Positions 1 to 7,459 of a DNA stretch of 64,000 bases are shown one piece after another. The stretch is from an uncultured Opitutia bacterium. GTDB taxonomy: Bacteria > Verrucomicrobiota > Verrucomicrobiia > Opitutales > Opitutaceae. Numbering within the stretch: the stretch's first letter is position 1; the number at the start of each line of letters is the position of its first letter. A program made the position numbers and the translations under genes. The notes under the pieces are model-generated. The model did no database searches and was not told the origin of the DNA. It saw only the letters and a list, made by a program, of their open reading frames with translations. The stretch covers positions 1-64,000 of the forward strand of contig CAIOAO010000058.1 in the NCBI GenBank assembly GCA_903855985.1, read 5' to 3'.

Positions 1-435
1 CCGCAGGCCTCGGGTTACGTCTCGCTCGCTTTGGAACTCATGCCTTCGAAGCTCATGCTGCCTGGTGGCGGCATCATCCGCTCGACCCTCCTTCCTCACG
101 GCAACGAATCCACGCTCGGCCTCGTCTTCGAAGAGCCTTCGACCGGCATGAAGTTCGCTTATTACACGGACTGCCGCGCGATGACCGAGAAGTCCCTCGA
201 ACTGGGCGTTCATGCCGATCTCGCGATCCTCGACGGCCTGCGTCCGAATCCGCACCCGACGCATATGACGATCGATGAGGCCTGCCAGGCGGCCCACGAC
301 CTGCGTGCCAAGCGGGCGCTGATCACGCACATGACGTACCAGATCAATTACGAGACTTATACGGCGCAGCTCCATAAGACGCACCCGAAGGTCGGCCTTT
401 GTTACGACGGACTGCGGATCAAGCTTGGTGAATAA
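1..435 (+). CDS. MBL-fold metallohydrolase, C-terminal part (5' end outside window)
   Basis: The frame is open from the first base, so this is the C-terminal part (about 144 residues) of a longer gene. The TTG at 31 in the ORF track is probably not the true start. The visible part has features of metallo-beta-lactamase-fold phosphodiesterases of the PhnP/RNase Z-like group: an FAYYTDC strand, an acidic LAILDGLRPNPHPTH segment and the late ALITHMTY metal-binding His. The likely role is a cytosolic metal-dependent phosphoesterase, but the N-terminal HxHxDH motif lies outside the window, so the substrate cannot be called. It ends just before a hairpin shared with the convergent DUF1080 gene. Confidence 0.75.
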   Translation, partial: PQASGYVSLALELMPSKLMLPGGGIIRSTLLPHGNESTLGLVFEEPSTGMKFAYYTDCRAMTEKSLELGVHADLAILDGLRPNPHPTHMTIDEACQAAHDLRAKRALITHMTYQINYETYTAQLHKTHPKVGLCYDGLRIKLGE

Positions 436-446
436 GCTGGTATGAA

Positions 447-471
447 AAAGGGCGCCCAGTGGGCGCCCTTT
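447..471. terminator. Bidirectional hairpin terminator
   Basis: AAAGGGCGCCC and GGGCGCCCTTT form a perfect 11-bp stem with a 3-base loop. A T-rich tail follows on the plus strand and A-runs precede it, so it can also serve the minus strand. It lies between two convergent genes, the MBL-fold hydrolase and the DUF1080 protein, and probably ends both transcripts. Confidence 0.8.
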
Positions 472-493
472 GTTCTTGGATTCCGAGCGAGGT

Positions 494-1144
494 TCAGAGT
501 TCGGTGACGGTGAGGTTCTTGAACCAGCAGGGGTCGCCGTGTTCGGTGAGCATCAGCTTGCCGTGGCCGGGGGCGAAATCCTTCTTCGTCTTGAACTTGC
601 TCTTGGCGACGTCGGCCTTCCATTCGTCGGTCTTGGTGTCGACGGAGGAGCAGAGCTTGCCGTTGAGGTAGTGCTCGATCTTGCCGTCCTTGATCAGGAC
701 GCGGCTGTGGTTCCACTCGCCGATCGGCTTGAGGATCTTGTCCTTGGCGGAGTCTACGAGGTCGTAGATCGAGCCGGTGTTGTGGCTGCCGCCGCGCTTG
801 CCGTCGGAGTTCTTGAAGTCGTCGATCATCTGGTACTCGATGCCGAGCCAGTCGCCCTTGCCCTTGGCGTCCTTGATGTTGGTGACCCAGTACTTGATGC
901 CGTTGTTGCCGGCGGCGGCCAGTTTCCAATCCCACTCCATCTCGAAGCTGGAGTATTCCTTCTTCGAGATGAGGAAGCCCGTGCCCTTCTGCGGGGTCAG
1001 GTGGATGACGCCGCCTTCTTCGGTGGTCCAGCCGGCGGGCGGCGGGTTGCCGTTCGCGTCGGTGAAGTCGTTGAGCGTGAGGGTGACCTTTTCGCCGGCG
1101 AAGAGGGCGCCGGTGGCGAGCAGGGCGAGGAGGAGGGATTTCAT
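494..1144 (-). CDS. Secreted DUF1080 (3-keto-disaccharide hydrolase-type) protein
   Basis: A 216-residue protein with a short signal peptide (MKSLLLALLATGALFAG) and one DUF1080 concanavalin-like domain. Typical blocks are visible: FEMEWDWKLAAAGNNGIKYW, the LGIEYQMIDD strand, GSIYDL and a late WNHSRVLIKDGKIEHYLNG segment. In Verrucomicrobia and Planctomycetes this family acts outside the cytoplasm on sugars or polysaccharides, and some members cleave 3-keto-glycosides. The substrate here is unknown. It is a single-domain version followed upstream by an esterase gene on the same strand. The ATG at 1144 follows a C-rich leader without a clear Shine-Dalgarno sequence. Confidence 0.85.
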   Translation of the reverse strand: MKSLLLALLATGALFAGEKVTLTLNDFTDANGNPPPAGWTTEEGGVIHLTPQKGTGFLISKKEYSSFEMEWDWKLAAAGNNGIKYWVTNIKDAKGKGDWLGIEYQMIDDFKNSDGKRGGSHNTGSIYDLVDSAKDKILKPIGEWNHSRVLIKDGKIEHYLNGKLCSSVDTKTDEWKADVAKSKFKTKKDFAPGHGKLMLTEHGDPCWFKNLTVTEL

Positions 1145-1200
1145 GAGGGGATGCGTGTTATGGGAGGTTTATGGCCTGATTTGAAGTCCTTAATCAAGGG

Positions 1201-2058
1201 TCAGGGCAGGACCTTGATTTCCTTGAGCCAAAGCAGCGATTCGGCCTGCCACTTGTCCCAGGAGGGGCCTTTGTAGCCGTTGAGGCCGTGGCCGCCGTTG
1301 GGCAGTTCGACCAGACGGGTCGGGAGTCCCGCTTTCTTCTCGGCCTCGAAGAACATGCGGCTGTTCTCGATCGGCACGACCTTGTCGTCGATCGCGTGCG
1401 CGAGGAAGGCGGGCGGGGTCGCGGCCGTGACGTGCTTCTGGCTCGAGAAGTAATCCGGCAGGCCGGCGGCGGGCGTCTCACCCATGAGGTTCTTCTTCGA
1501 GCCGCGATGCACGCCTTCTTCCATGCTGATGACGGGGTAGATTAGGATCGAGAAGTCCGGACGGCTGCTCTGGCCGGTGACGGCGTTAGGCGCGCGCGTC
1601 TCGATGGTCTCGAAGTGTACGGTGGCGGTCGAGGCGAGGTGGCCCCCGGCGGAGAAGCCGATGATGCCGACCTTCTTCGGGTCGAGCGCCCACTCCGCGG
1701 CATGGGCGCGGACGGTGCGGATGGCCTGCTGCGCGTCGAGCAGCGGGACGTAGGGGCGGCCGGCCGGCAGGCGATACTCGAGGACGATCCCGGCGATGCC
1801 GTGTTCGTTGAGCCACTCGGCGATGCCATGGCCTTCGCCCTTGGTCACCAGTCCGCCGTAGCCGCCGCCGGGGCAGATGACGACCGCGGCGCCGTTCGGT
1901 TGCTTGGCCAGATGCACGGTGAGCCTGGCTTTGGAGGAATCGGAGAACTTGCCGTCGCCTTCCGGCGCATCGCCGTTCCAAAGCGGGAGGGGGATAGGGG
2001 CGGTCCAGGCGTTCAGCCGGACAAAGCCGAGGAGCAGGAGGCAAGCGAGGAGGCGCAT
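1201..2058 (-). CDS. Secreted alpha/beta hydrolase, acetyl-esterase type (BD-FAE like)
   Basis: A 285-residue protein with an N-terminal signal peptide (MRLLACLLLLGFVRLNAW). The oxyanion-hole region VVICPGGGYGGL and the nucleophile elbow GFSAGGH (GxSxG with Ser) are clear. The catalytic Asp is probably in AIDDKVVP and the His in NGGHGLNG near the C-terminus. This is the pattern of carbohydrate acetyl esterases and BD-FAE-type esterases, which remove acetyl or feruloyl groups from plant polysaccharides. It lies 57 bases upstream of the DUF1080 gene on the same strand, consistent with a small exported carbohydrate-processing unit. The exact ester substrate is not determinable. Confidence 0.85.
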   Translation of the reverse strand: MRLLACLLLLGFVRLNAWTAPIPLPLWNGDAPEGDGKFSDSSKARLTVHLAKQPNGAAVVICPGGGYGGLVTKGEGHGIAEWLNEHGIAGIVLEYRLPAGRPYVPLLDAQQAIRTVRAHAAEWALDPKKVGIIGFSAGGHLASTATVHFETIETRAPNAVTGQSSRPDFSILIYPVISMEEGVHRGSKKNLMGETPAAGLPDYFSSQKHVTAATPPAFLAHAIDDKVVPIENSRMFFEAEKKAGLPTRLVELPNGGHGLNGYKGPSWDKWQAESLLWLKEIKVLP

Positions 2059-2130
2059 GGGATGAAAAGGGGCAGGGGTAGGGGCAGGTTTAAAGGCAGG
2101 CGGCGGGGGAGGGAAGGCGGATTGGATGGG

Positions 2131-2157
2131 CCGTCCTTAATTCGCTCTTAAGGACGG
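2131..2157. promoter_or_regulatory. Perfect 10-bp inverted repeat, candidate operator
   Basis: CCGTCCTTAA and TTAAGGACGG are perfect inverted arms with a 7-base loop. The repeat sits between the divergent esterase and multicopper oxidase genes and covers the place where a -35 element for the oxidase would fall, 7 bases before a good -10. No T-tract follows, so an operator is more likely than a terminator. Confidence 0.5.
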
Positions 2158-2175
2158 CTCTGGTATACTTTTCCT
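2141..2175 (+). promoter_or_regulatory. Candidate promoter of the multicopper oxidase, possibly leaderless
   Basis: TATACT at 2164-2169 is a strong -10 candidate. A weak -35 (TTCGCT, 2141-2146) lies 17 bases upstream inside the inverted repeat. Only six bases separate the -10 from the ATG at 2176, so transcription would start at or next to the start codon, giving a leaderless or nearly leaderless mRNA. Confidence 0.45.
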
Positions 2176-4359
2176 ATGTCCCGGTTCCGGTCCCTGCTCC
2201 TGGTTTTCCTGTCCCTCGCTGTCGTCGGCCTGCTCGCCCAGTCGTCGCCGAAGGCAGATGCCCCTGATGATCGTCCGCCGCGCCCTGACGGAGAACGGCC
2301 GCCGCGGCCAGAGGATGGTCCGCCTCCCGGCGATCGTCCGGAGGGGAAAGGCAAGAAGGGGAAGGGCAAGGGGCCGGGCGGTCCCGGTGGCGGGGGTGGT
2401 AAGGCGCGCCCCGCCAACAATCGTCCGTTGCAAGAACTGTGGATTCCTCCGGTGCTCGAAGGCAGGACTTTCAATCTCACGCTCGGCACGAGTTCCCGTA
2501 AGTTCCTCGAGGGCACGACGAACACCTACGGTTACAACAAACTCAGTTTCTGGGGGCCGACGCTCATCCTGAACCAAGGCGAGGTGGTCACGATGAACGT
2601 GAAGAACGAGCTCCAGGAGGCGACGACGGTGCACTGGCATGGGCTGCATCTGCCGGCCGCGACCGACGGCGGGCCGCATCAGATCGTCGCGTCCGGCAAG
2701 ACCTGGTCGCCTTCGTTCGTCGTGAAGAACAATGCCGGGACCTATTGGTATCACCCGCACATGCATGAGTTCACCCAGAAGCAGCTGGCGCTCGGCGCGG
2801 GCGGCCTGATCATCATCCGCGATCCGGACGAAGCGAAGTTGGCGTTGCCGCGTACCTACGGCGTCGACGACCTGCCTCTGGTGCTCACGAGCCGACGTTT
2901 CAAGGAGAGCCAGATCACCTACGACGGCGACAACGACAAGTACGGCGACTATCAGCTCACCAACGGCACGCTCGACGCCCAGACGAAGCTGCCTCGTCAG
3001 CTCGTGCGCCTGCGCATCCTCAACGCCGAGATCGAGCGAGGCTACGTCCTGGGGTTCAGCGACAACCGCGTGTTCTACCAGATCGCCACCGACGGCGGTC
3101 TCGTCGATAAGCCCGTCCCGCTCAAGCGCCTCACCCTCATGGTCGGGGAGCGCACCGAGATCCTCGTCGACCTCGGCGCGGACAAGGTCGGCGGCACGGT
3201 CGACCTGATGGCCTATAACTCCAATCAGGCGTTCGGCTTCCCCGGCGGCGAGCCGGGCACCGGCGGCGCCAACGGCAGCTTCCTGAACAACTACGATTAC
3301 CGCCTGCTGCGTATCAATGTCTCCGCTCCCACCGCCAAGGCGGTCACCAAGGTGCCCGAGGTCCTGGTCCGCAACGCCTTCGTGAGCGAGAAGGAAGCCT
3401 CGGCCAAGCGGACCATCAGCGTCACCGACGGCCGCCCGCACTTCGCCTTCGACGGCAAGCCGTTCGACATGCATACGACGAACATGGTCGTGAAGCTCGG
3501 CGCCACCGAGGTCTGGACGGTACGGAACAACAACATCTTCGGGCATTCCTTCCACCTGCATGACGTGCAGTTCCGGATCCTTGCCCGGACCGACCGGGAC
3601 GTCGCGGAATATGAGAAGGGCTGGAAGGATACGTTCTATCTGCCCAGGGGCGCCTCGGTGACGTTCGTCGCCAAGTTCGACGACTACGCCAGCGACACCG
3701 ATCCGTTCATGTTCCATTGCCACATGTCCAACCACGAGGACGGCGGCATGATGGGTCAGTTCATCGTCTCGAAGGATCCCGCCGCGGTGAAGAAGGACGC
3801 CAAGGGCATGATCAACTTCCGCGCCCAGACCAAGCATCCGCTCCCGGCGGCCGAGGTCGCCGCCACCGCCGCCCAGGCGGCGAAGCCCGCCGCCGACTTC
3901 GCCAAGGCCGACCTCGCCGGCCGTAAGCTCGTCCTGGCCGACCTCGCGAAGGCGAAGCCGGTCGTGCTCTTCTTCATCGAGAAGGAGTGCCCGTGCTCGC
4001 GGGATGCCGCACCTTACCTGTCGCAGCTGCAGGCCGCCTATGGCGACGCCTGTTCGGTGGTCGGCGTGATCAATGCCGACGAGGCCGGGGCCAAGGAGTG
4101 GGCCGCCGCCGCGAAGCCTGGCTTCCCAGTCGTCGCGGATCCTGACTTCGCCGTCATCGATGCCTATGGCGCCAAGCGTAGCGTCTATGTCACCGTCGTC
4201 GCGCCCGGCGGCAAGATCGCCAAGGCCTATCCTGGCTATAACGCCGACTCTCTGACGGAGATCTCCGCGACCGTCGCCAGGCTCGGCGGCGTGACCGCCA
4301 AGCCGCTTGTCTGGAAGGACGCCCCCGGCGAACTGCTGGCCGGCTGTCCGCTGAAGTGA
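2176..4359 (+). CDS. Secreted multicopper oxidase fused to a C-terminal redoxin domain
   Basis: A 727-residue protein with an N-terminal signal peptide and a proline/glycine/lysine-rich linker (residues about 25-75). The cupredoxin core shows all four copper motifs: HWHG, YHPHMH, HSFHLH and HCHMSNHEDGGM. The last carries the type-1 Cys and an axial Met. Residues from about 570 form a thioredoxin-like redoxin domain with ECPCSRD as its cysteine motif (FFIEKECPCSRDAAPYL). It is expected to act outside the cytoplasm, oxidising a metal ion or phenolic with O2. The redoxin could pass electrons or metal to or from the copper sites, which is inference. It stands alone on the plus strand, with an operator-like palindrome upstream. 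Most family members lack the redoxin part. Confidence 0.9.
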   Translation: MSRFRSLLLVFLSLAVVGLLAQSSPKADAPDDRPPRPDGERPPRPEDGPPPGDRPEGKGKKGKGKGPGGPGGGGGKARPANNRPLQELWIPPVLEGRTFNLTLGTSSRKFLEGTTNTYGYNKLSFWGPTLILNQGEVVTMNVKNELQEATTVHWHGLHLPAATDGGPHQIVASGKTWSPSFVVKNNAGTYWYHPHMHEFTQKQLALGAGGLIIIRDPDEAKLALPRTYGVDDLPLVLTSRRFKESQITYDGDNDKYGDYQLTNGTLDAQTKLPRQLVRLRILNAEIERGYVLGFSDNRVFYQIATDGGLVDKPVPLKRLTLMVGERTEILVDLGADKVGGTVDLMAYNSNQAFGFPGGEPGTGGANGSFLNNYDYRLLRINVSAPTAKAVTKVPEVLVRNAFVSEKEASAKRTISVTDGRPHFAFDGKPFDMHTTNMVVKLGATEVWTVRNNNIFGHSFHLHDVQFRILARTDRDVAEYEKGWKDTFYLPRGASVTFVAKFDDYASDTDPFMFHCHMSNHEDGGMMGQFIVSKDPAAVKKDAKGMINFRAQTKHPLPAAEVAATAAQAAKPAADFAKADLAGRKLVLADLAKAKPVVLFFIEKECPCSRDAAPYLSQLQAAYGDACSVVGVINADEAGAKEWAAAAKPGFPVVADPDFAVIDAYGAKRSVYVTVVAPGGKIAKAYPGYNADSLTEISATVARLGGVTAKPLVWKDAPGELLAGCPLK

Positions 4360-4494
4360 GCGTGCGGCAAGGACCCCCTCCGCGGGGAACTGCTGGCATG
4401 GTGAACCGCTGCGAAGCCAAGAGGTAGGGCCGGCCATCCTGGGCCGGCCGCGGCCGAGCAGGGATTCTCGGCCCTGCCTCGATGCCTGCGGGCA

Positions 4495-4523
4495 CAAAAA
4501 AGCCCCGGAGGGCCGGGGGCTTT
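4495..4523 (-). terminator. Hairpin terminator between multicopper oxidase and ThuA-like gene
   Basis: AAAGCCCC (4499-4506) pairs with GGGGCTTT (4516-4523). On the minus strand the stem is followed by a run of T (the A-run at 4496-4501), so it mainly terminates the ThuA-like gene. The rest of 4360-4494 contains further short GC-rich inverted repeats (two copies of GGGCCGGCC, and GCCGAG/CTCGGC) and no gene. Confidence 0.7.
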
Positions 4524-4545
4524 GATCTGAAGGCTTGGCGTCGGC

Positions 4546-5412
4546 TTACTTGCCGAAGCCGGCGGAGGGCTTGCCGTCGGCTTCGAGCTTGCCGACGGAC
4601 CAGAGCAGGCCGCGGGTGACGAGGTCGAGGTAACGGGCGTCTTCGACGGTGGCGTTGTTATGGCCGATCGTGGTGCTGAAGATGCGGGTCTTCTTCGGGC
4701 CGAACTCGTTGGTCCAGGCGACGATGGTGGTGACTTCCTTGGCCGGGGTGACCTTGCCGGCCTTGTCCTTCTTCTCGGGGATCTTCTGGGTGCCGGTGGC
4801 GAGGCCATGGCCGGTGAGGACCTGGACGTTGTTGTAGAGTTCTTCCTTCATCGTCGTCCAATCCGCGAAACCCTTCACGATCGGGTTTTCCTTGTCGGTG
4901 AAGGAGATGGCGATGGGTTCCTGCGGGCCGTGGCCGGTGGACTGGAGGCCGAGCATCTCGTACCAGCTGGCGTTGTCGGCGCCGACCTTGACGGGCTCGC
5001 CGTACTTGCCCCAGCGGTAGCTATGCATGGCGCAGTGGAGGTTCACGGCCGGGAGACCGTTGCGGTGGGCGTTGACGATGTTGGCGACGTAGGCCTGATC
5101 GGTGACGTCGGCGGCGCACTCGTCGTGGACGACCACGTCGAAGTTCTTGGCCCAGTCGGGGTTCTTGTAGATCTCGAAGATCGGCTGGGTGGCCTTGCCC
5201 TTGAAGTCCTTGTCCTTGATGTCGACATAGGCGATCTCGACGGTCGCGTTGAGGCGGGCTTCGATGCCCTTCTTCAGGATGTCTTTCTGGGCGCCGTAGT
5301 CGTGGCAGCAGCCGCCGGCGACGACGAGGACGCGGAGGGGCTTCTGCTCGGCGACGAGCGAGGAGGTCAGGCCGGCGAAGAGGGCCAGCGCGAGGAGGGA
5401 GCGGAGTTTCAT
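4546..5412 (-). CDS. Secreted ThuA-like domain protein
   Basis: A 288-residue protein read from the internal ATG at 5412 (MKLRSLLALALFAGLTSSLVA, a clear signal peptide). The ORF-track start at 5454 adds 14 proline-rich residues before the signal and is less likely. The ThuA-like class I glutamine amidotransferase fold is shown by LRVLVVAGGCCHDY, the FDVVVHDECAADV segment, NLHCAMHSYR and GLQSTGHGPQEP. ThuA domains are common in verrucomicrobial and planctomycetal sugar-catabolism loci, and in rhizobia ThuA acts in trehalose use. The precise reaction here is unknown. It is followed upstream by two small cytochrome genes on the same strand, so an exported redox or sugar-oxidation context is plausible. 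Confidence 0.85.
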   Translation of the reverse strand: MKLRSLLALALFAGLTSSLVAEQKPLRVLVVAGGCCHDYGAQKDILKKGIEARLNATVEIAYVDIKDKDFKGKATQPIFEIYKNPDWAKNFDVVVHDECAADVTDQAYVANIVNAHRNGLPAVNLHCAMHSYRWGKYGEPVKVGADNASWYEMLGLQSTGHGPQEPIAISFTDKENPIVKGFADWTTMKEELYNNVQVLTGHGLATGTQKIPEKKDKAGKVTPAKEVTTIVAWTNEFGPKKTRIFSTTIGHNNATVEDARYLDLVTRGLLWSVGKLEADGKPSAGFGK

Positions 5413-5461
5413 TGGGGTGTCTGGGATAAAGGGCGGGGGCAGGGGGTTGGGCAAATCAAAC

Positions 5462-5941
5462 TTACTTCTTGGCCTTAGGGGCGTCTTTGGCGGCTTCCTT
5501 CGCGGCGGTCGCGGCGGCCTTGGTGTCCGCCATGGCTGACTTGGCGAGTTCGTCCGGGATGGGCTGGCCTTCGACGAAGGCGTAGAGGGCTTCTTTCTGC
5601 TTCTCGGTCAGGGGCTTCTCCGCCTTGGGCGGCATGACGTCGCCGGCGGTACGGTCGAGGAAGACGCGCGAGAGCAGCATGCTGCTGTCAGGCTTGCCGA
5701 TGGCGAACGTCGGATTCTTGCCGCCCTTGAGCGTAGCCTCGAGGGTGTCGAGGCGCAGCTTGCCCTTCTCCTTCTTCGGGCCGTGGCACGACACGCAATG
5801 CGCGTCGAAGATCGGCTGGATGACCTTGGCGTAGTCCGCCTTCTGCGCGGCGGTCAGCGGCTTCGCCGGCTCGGCCTTCTTCGGGGTGAAGGGCGTGGCG
5901 GCCACGAGCGTGGCGGCGGAGAAGAGCAGGGCGGCGCGCAT
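5462..5941 (-). CDS. Small secreted c-type cytochrome (PSCyt1-like)
   Basis: A 159-residue protein with a signal peptide and one haem-binding CVSCHG motif at about residue 49. It is followed by the LRLDTLEATLKGGKN stretch and a GDVMPPKAEKPLT segment carrying the likely axial Met, as in planctomycete-type cytochrome c domains. The C-terminus is Ala/Lys-rich. It is probably a periplasmic electron carrier. It sits 4 bases after the stop of the DUF2231-cytochrome gene on the same strand, so the two are almost certainly co-transcribed. The two cytochrome domains are clearly related in sequence. Confidence 0.85.
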   Translation of the reverse strand: MRAALLFSAATLVAATPFTPKKAEPAKPLTAAQKADYAKVIQPIFDAHCVSCHGPKKEKGKLRLDTLEATLKGGKNPTFAIGKPDSSMLLSRVFLDRTAGDVMPPKAEKPLTEKQKEALYAFVEGQPIPDELAKSAMADTKAAATAAKEAAKDAPKAKK

Positions 5942-5945
5942 CGGG

Positions 5946-6878
5946 TTATTTCTTGGCGGCTTTGGTGGCCTCGAGCGCGGCCTTGGCGATGTCGTCGGGG
6001 ATCGGCTTGCCCTCGATCCAGAGTCCGATGGCCTGCGTCTGTTCCTTGGTCAGCGGTTTCTCTTCCTTGGGCGGCATGAAGTCGTCGTCCTTCGGGTCGA
6101 GCGTGATGCGGGCGAACATGCCGCTCTTCTTGAGGTCGCCGGCGGTGAAGGCGGGTCCGTCCGATCCGCCTTTCTTGAGGGCCTCGAGCGAATCCATGCG
6201 GAGCTTGCCCTTCACCTTCTTGGCGCCGTGGCACGAGACGCAGTGCGCCTCGAGGATCGGGCGGACGACCTGCGTGTAGTCGTCCCGCTTCTGGCTGATG
6301 GTGACCGTGCGGTCGGCGGGGTCCTGCTTCGGCGCGGCGACCTTGTTGGGCTTGAACGGGAAGCCTTCCTCGTGGACGAGTTCGCCGCCGATGTGGGCCG
6401 CGAAGCCCATCACGCCGATCGCCACGGCCTGCGCGGCGAGGCGGACGCGGAACTCCTTGGAGAGGGCGAGGCTTGCCAGTCCGGCGAAAGCCGAGGCGGC
6501 GATGCCGCCCCAGAGGTGCAGCTGGACGGCGTCGCCCGCGAAGCCGTTGTAGTGGGCATGCAGGATGCCGCAGAAGACGGCGGTCCAGGTGCCGGCGGCC
6601 GAGAAGACGGACAGGCGTCGGACGGTCGCGGTCGCGTGCTCGTGGCGTTCGAAGAATTCGAAGAGCGGCACGACCAGGAGCACGGCCGCCGGGATGTGCA
6701 GGGCGAGGATGTGGAAGTTGCCGAGGATCGAGAGGACGGCCGGGCCGCGCATCTCGCCGTCGGCCGGCAGCGCGAGCGCGAGCGCGACCAGGAAGAGGTT
6801 GGCGCCGACGACGAGGCCGAGGGCCTGGCGGAAGGTCAGCGCGTGCAGGCGTTCTTCGATGCGGTGGAGAGGCGTCAT
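5946..6878 (-). CDS. DUF2231 membrane protein with C-terminal c-type cytochrome domain
   Basis: A 310-residue protein read from the internal ATG at 6878 (MTPLHRIEERL). The ORF-track start at 6935 lies in a C-rich leader. The N-terminal half has about four hydrophobic helices with conserved His (NFHILALHIPAAVLL, CGILHAHYNGFAG, LHLWGGIAAS), a DUF2231-like membrane domain. The C-terminal part carries CVSCHGAKKVKGKLRMDSLE and a DDDFMPPKEEKPLT axial-Met segment. It would anchor a haem domain at the outer face of the membrane. The small cytochrome gene follows after 4 bases. The donor and acceptor are unknown. Confidence 0.85.
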   Translation of the reverse strand: MTPLHRIEERLHALTFRQALGLVVGANLFLVALALALPADGEMRGPAVLSILGNFHILALHIPAAVLLVVPLFEFFERHEHATATVRRLSVFSAAGTWTAVFCGILHAHYNGFAGDAVQLHLWGGIAASAFAGLASLALSKEFRVRLAAQAVAIGVMGFAAHIGGELVHEEGFPFKPNKVAAPKQDPADRTVTISQKRDDYTQVVRPILEAHCVSCHGAKKVKGKLRMDSLEALKKGGSDGPAFTAGDLKKSGMFARITLDPKDDDFMPPKEEKPLTKEQTQAIGLWIEGKPIPDDIAKAALEATKAAKK

Positions 6879-6971
6879 GGGGTGGGAAAGGGGTCTGGCG
6901 TTTATGAGGTCGGGTCGGGGTGGGGTCAAACGCAAGTGACCTCGTCACGTCCGCCTGTCATTAGACACAAA

Positions 6972-6999
6972 AAAAGCCCGCGGGTTGCCGCGGGCTTTT
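6972..6999 (-). terminator. Rho-independent terminator of the 7.0-kb cytochrome gene
   Basis: AAAAGCCCGCGG and CCGCGGGCTTTT form a perfect 12-bp stem with a 4-base loop. On the minus strand it is followed by seven or more T. It lies 19 bases after the stop of the cytochrome gene at 7018. Confidence 0.9.
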
Positions 7000-7017
7000 G
7001 TCAGGAAGCCGTGAGGC

Positions 7018-7395
7018 TTACTTGGCTTCGATGAAGGACTTGAGCTTGGCGAGCTGCTCCTTGGTGAGAGCGACGCGGTCCTTCTTCTTCTTCGGGGGCA
7101 TGGCGAGGTCGTCGTCAGGGTTGCTGATGCCGAGTTCGCAGCTCTTGTAGAGGGAGCTCTTGGAGATGTCGCCCCAGGTGATGCCGGCGCCGGCTTCCTT
7201 GCCGCCCTTGACGATGGTCTCGAGGGAGGTGGCGTCGAAGCCGCCCTTGGGCTTCTTGGTCTTGTCCTTGCCGTGGCAACCGACGCAGCTCTTTTCGAGG
7301 ATCGGGGCGATGTCGGCCTTGAAGGCGGCTTCATGGTCGACGGCGGCGAAGGCCGAGGAGGCGGACAGGAGGGTGAGGAGGGCGAGGGTGCGCAT
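7018..7395 (-). CDS. Small secreted c-type cytochrome
   Basis: A 125-residue protein with a signal peptide (MRTLALLTLLSASSAFAA) and one CVGCHGKDK haem motif. Next come GGFDATSLETIVKGGKEAG and a DDLAMPPKKKKD segment supplying the axial Met. It is related to the two cytochrome domains downstream but has its own terminator, so it is a separate transcript. It is likely a soluble periplasmic electron carrier. The lysine-rich end could favour docking to an acidic partner, which is inference. Confidence 0.85.
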   Translation of the reverse strand: MRTLALLTLLSASSAFAAVDHEAAFKADIAPILEKSCVGCHGKDKTKKPKGGFDATSLETIVKGGKEAGAGITWGDISKSSLYKSCELGISNPDDDLAMPPKKKKDRVALTKEQLAKLKSFIEAK

Positions 7396-7459
7396 GGGTG
7401 TGTGTTAAGGTAACACCAGAGAAAGCCGAAAGTTGCCCTCTTGGGGAGCAAAAAATGAC

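Noticed and set aside
2137-4497. A 786-residue minus-strand ORF opposite the multicopper oxidase
   Set aside because: It is an antisense shadow of a GC-rich gene: low-complexity, Arg/Gly/Asp-rich and without any recognisable domain, while the plus strand has all four copper motifs.
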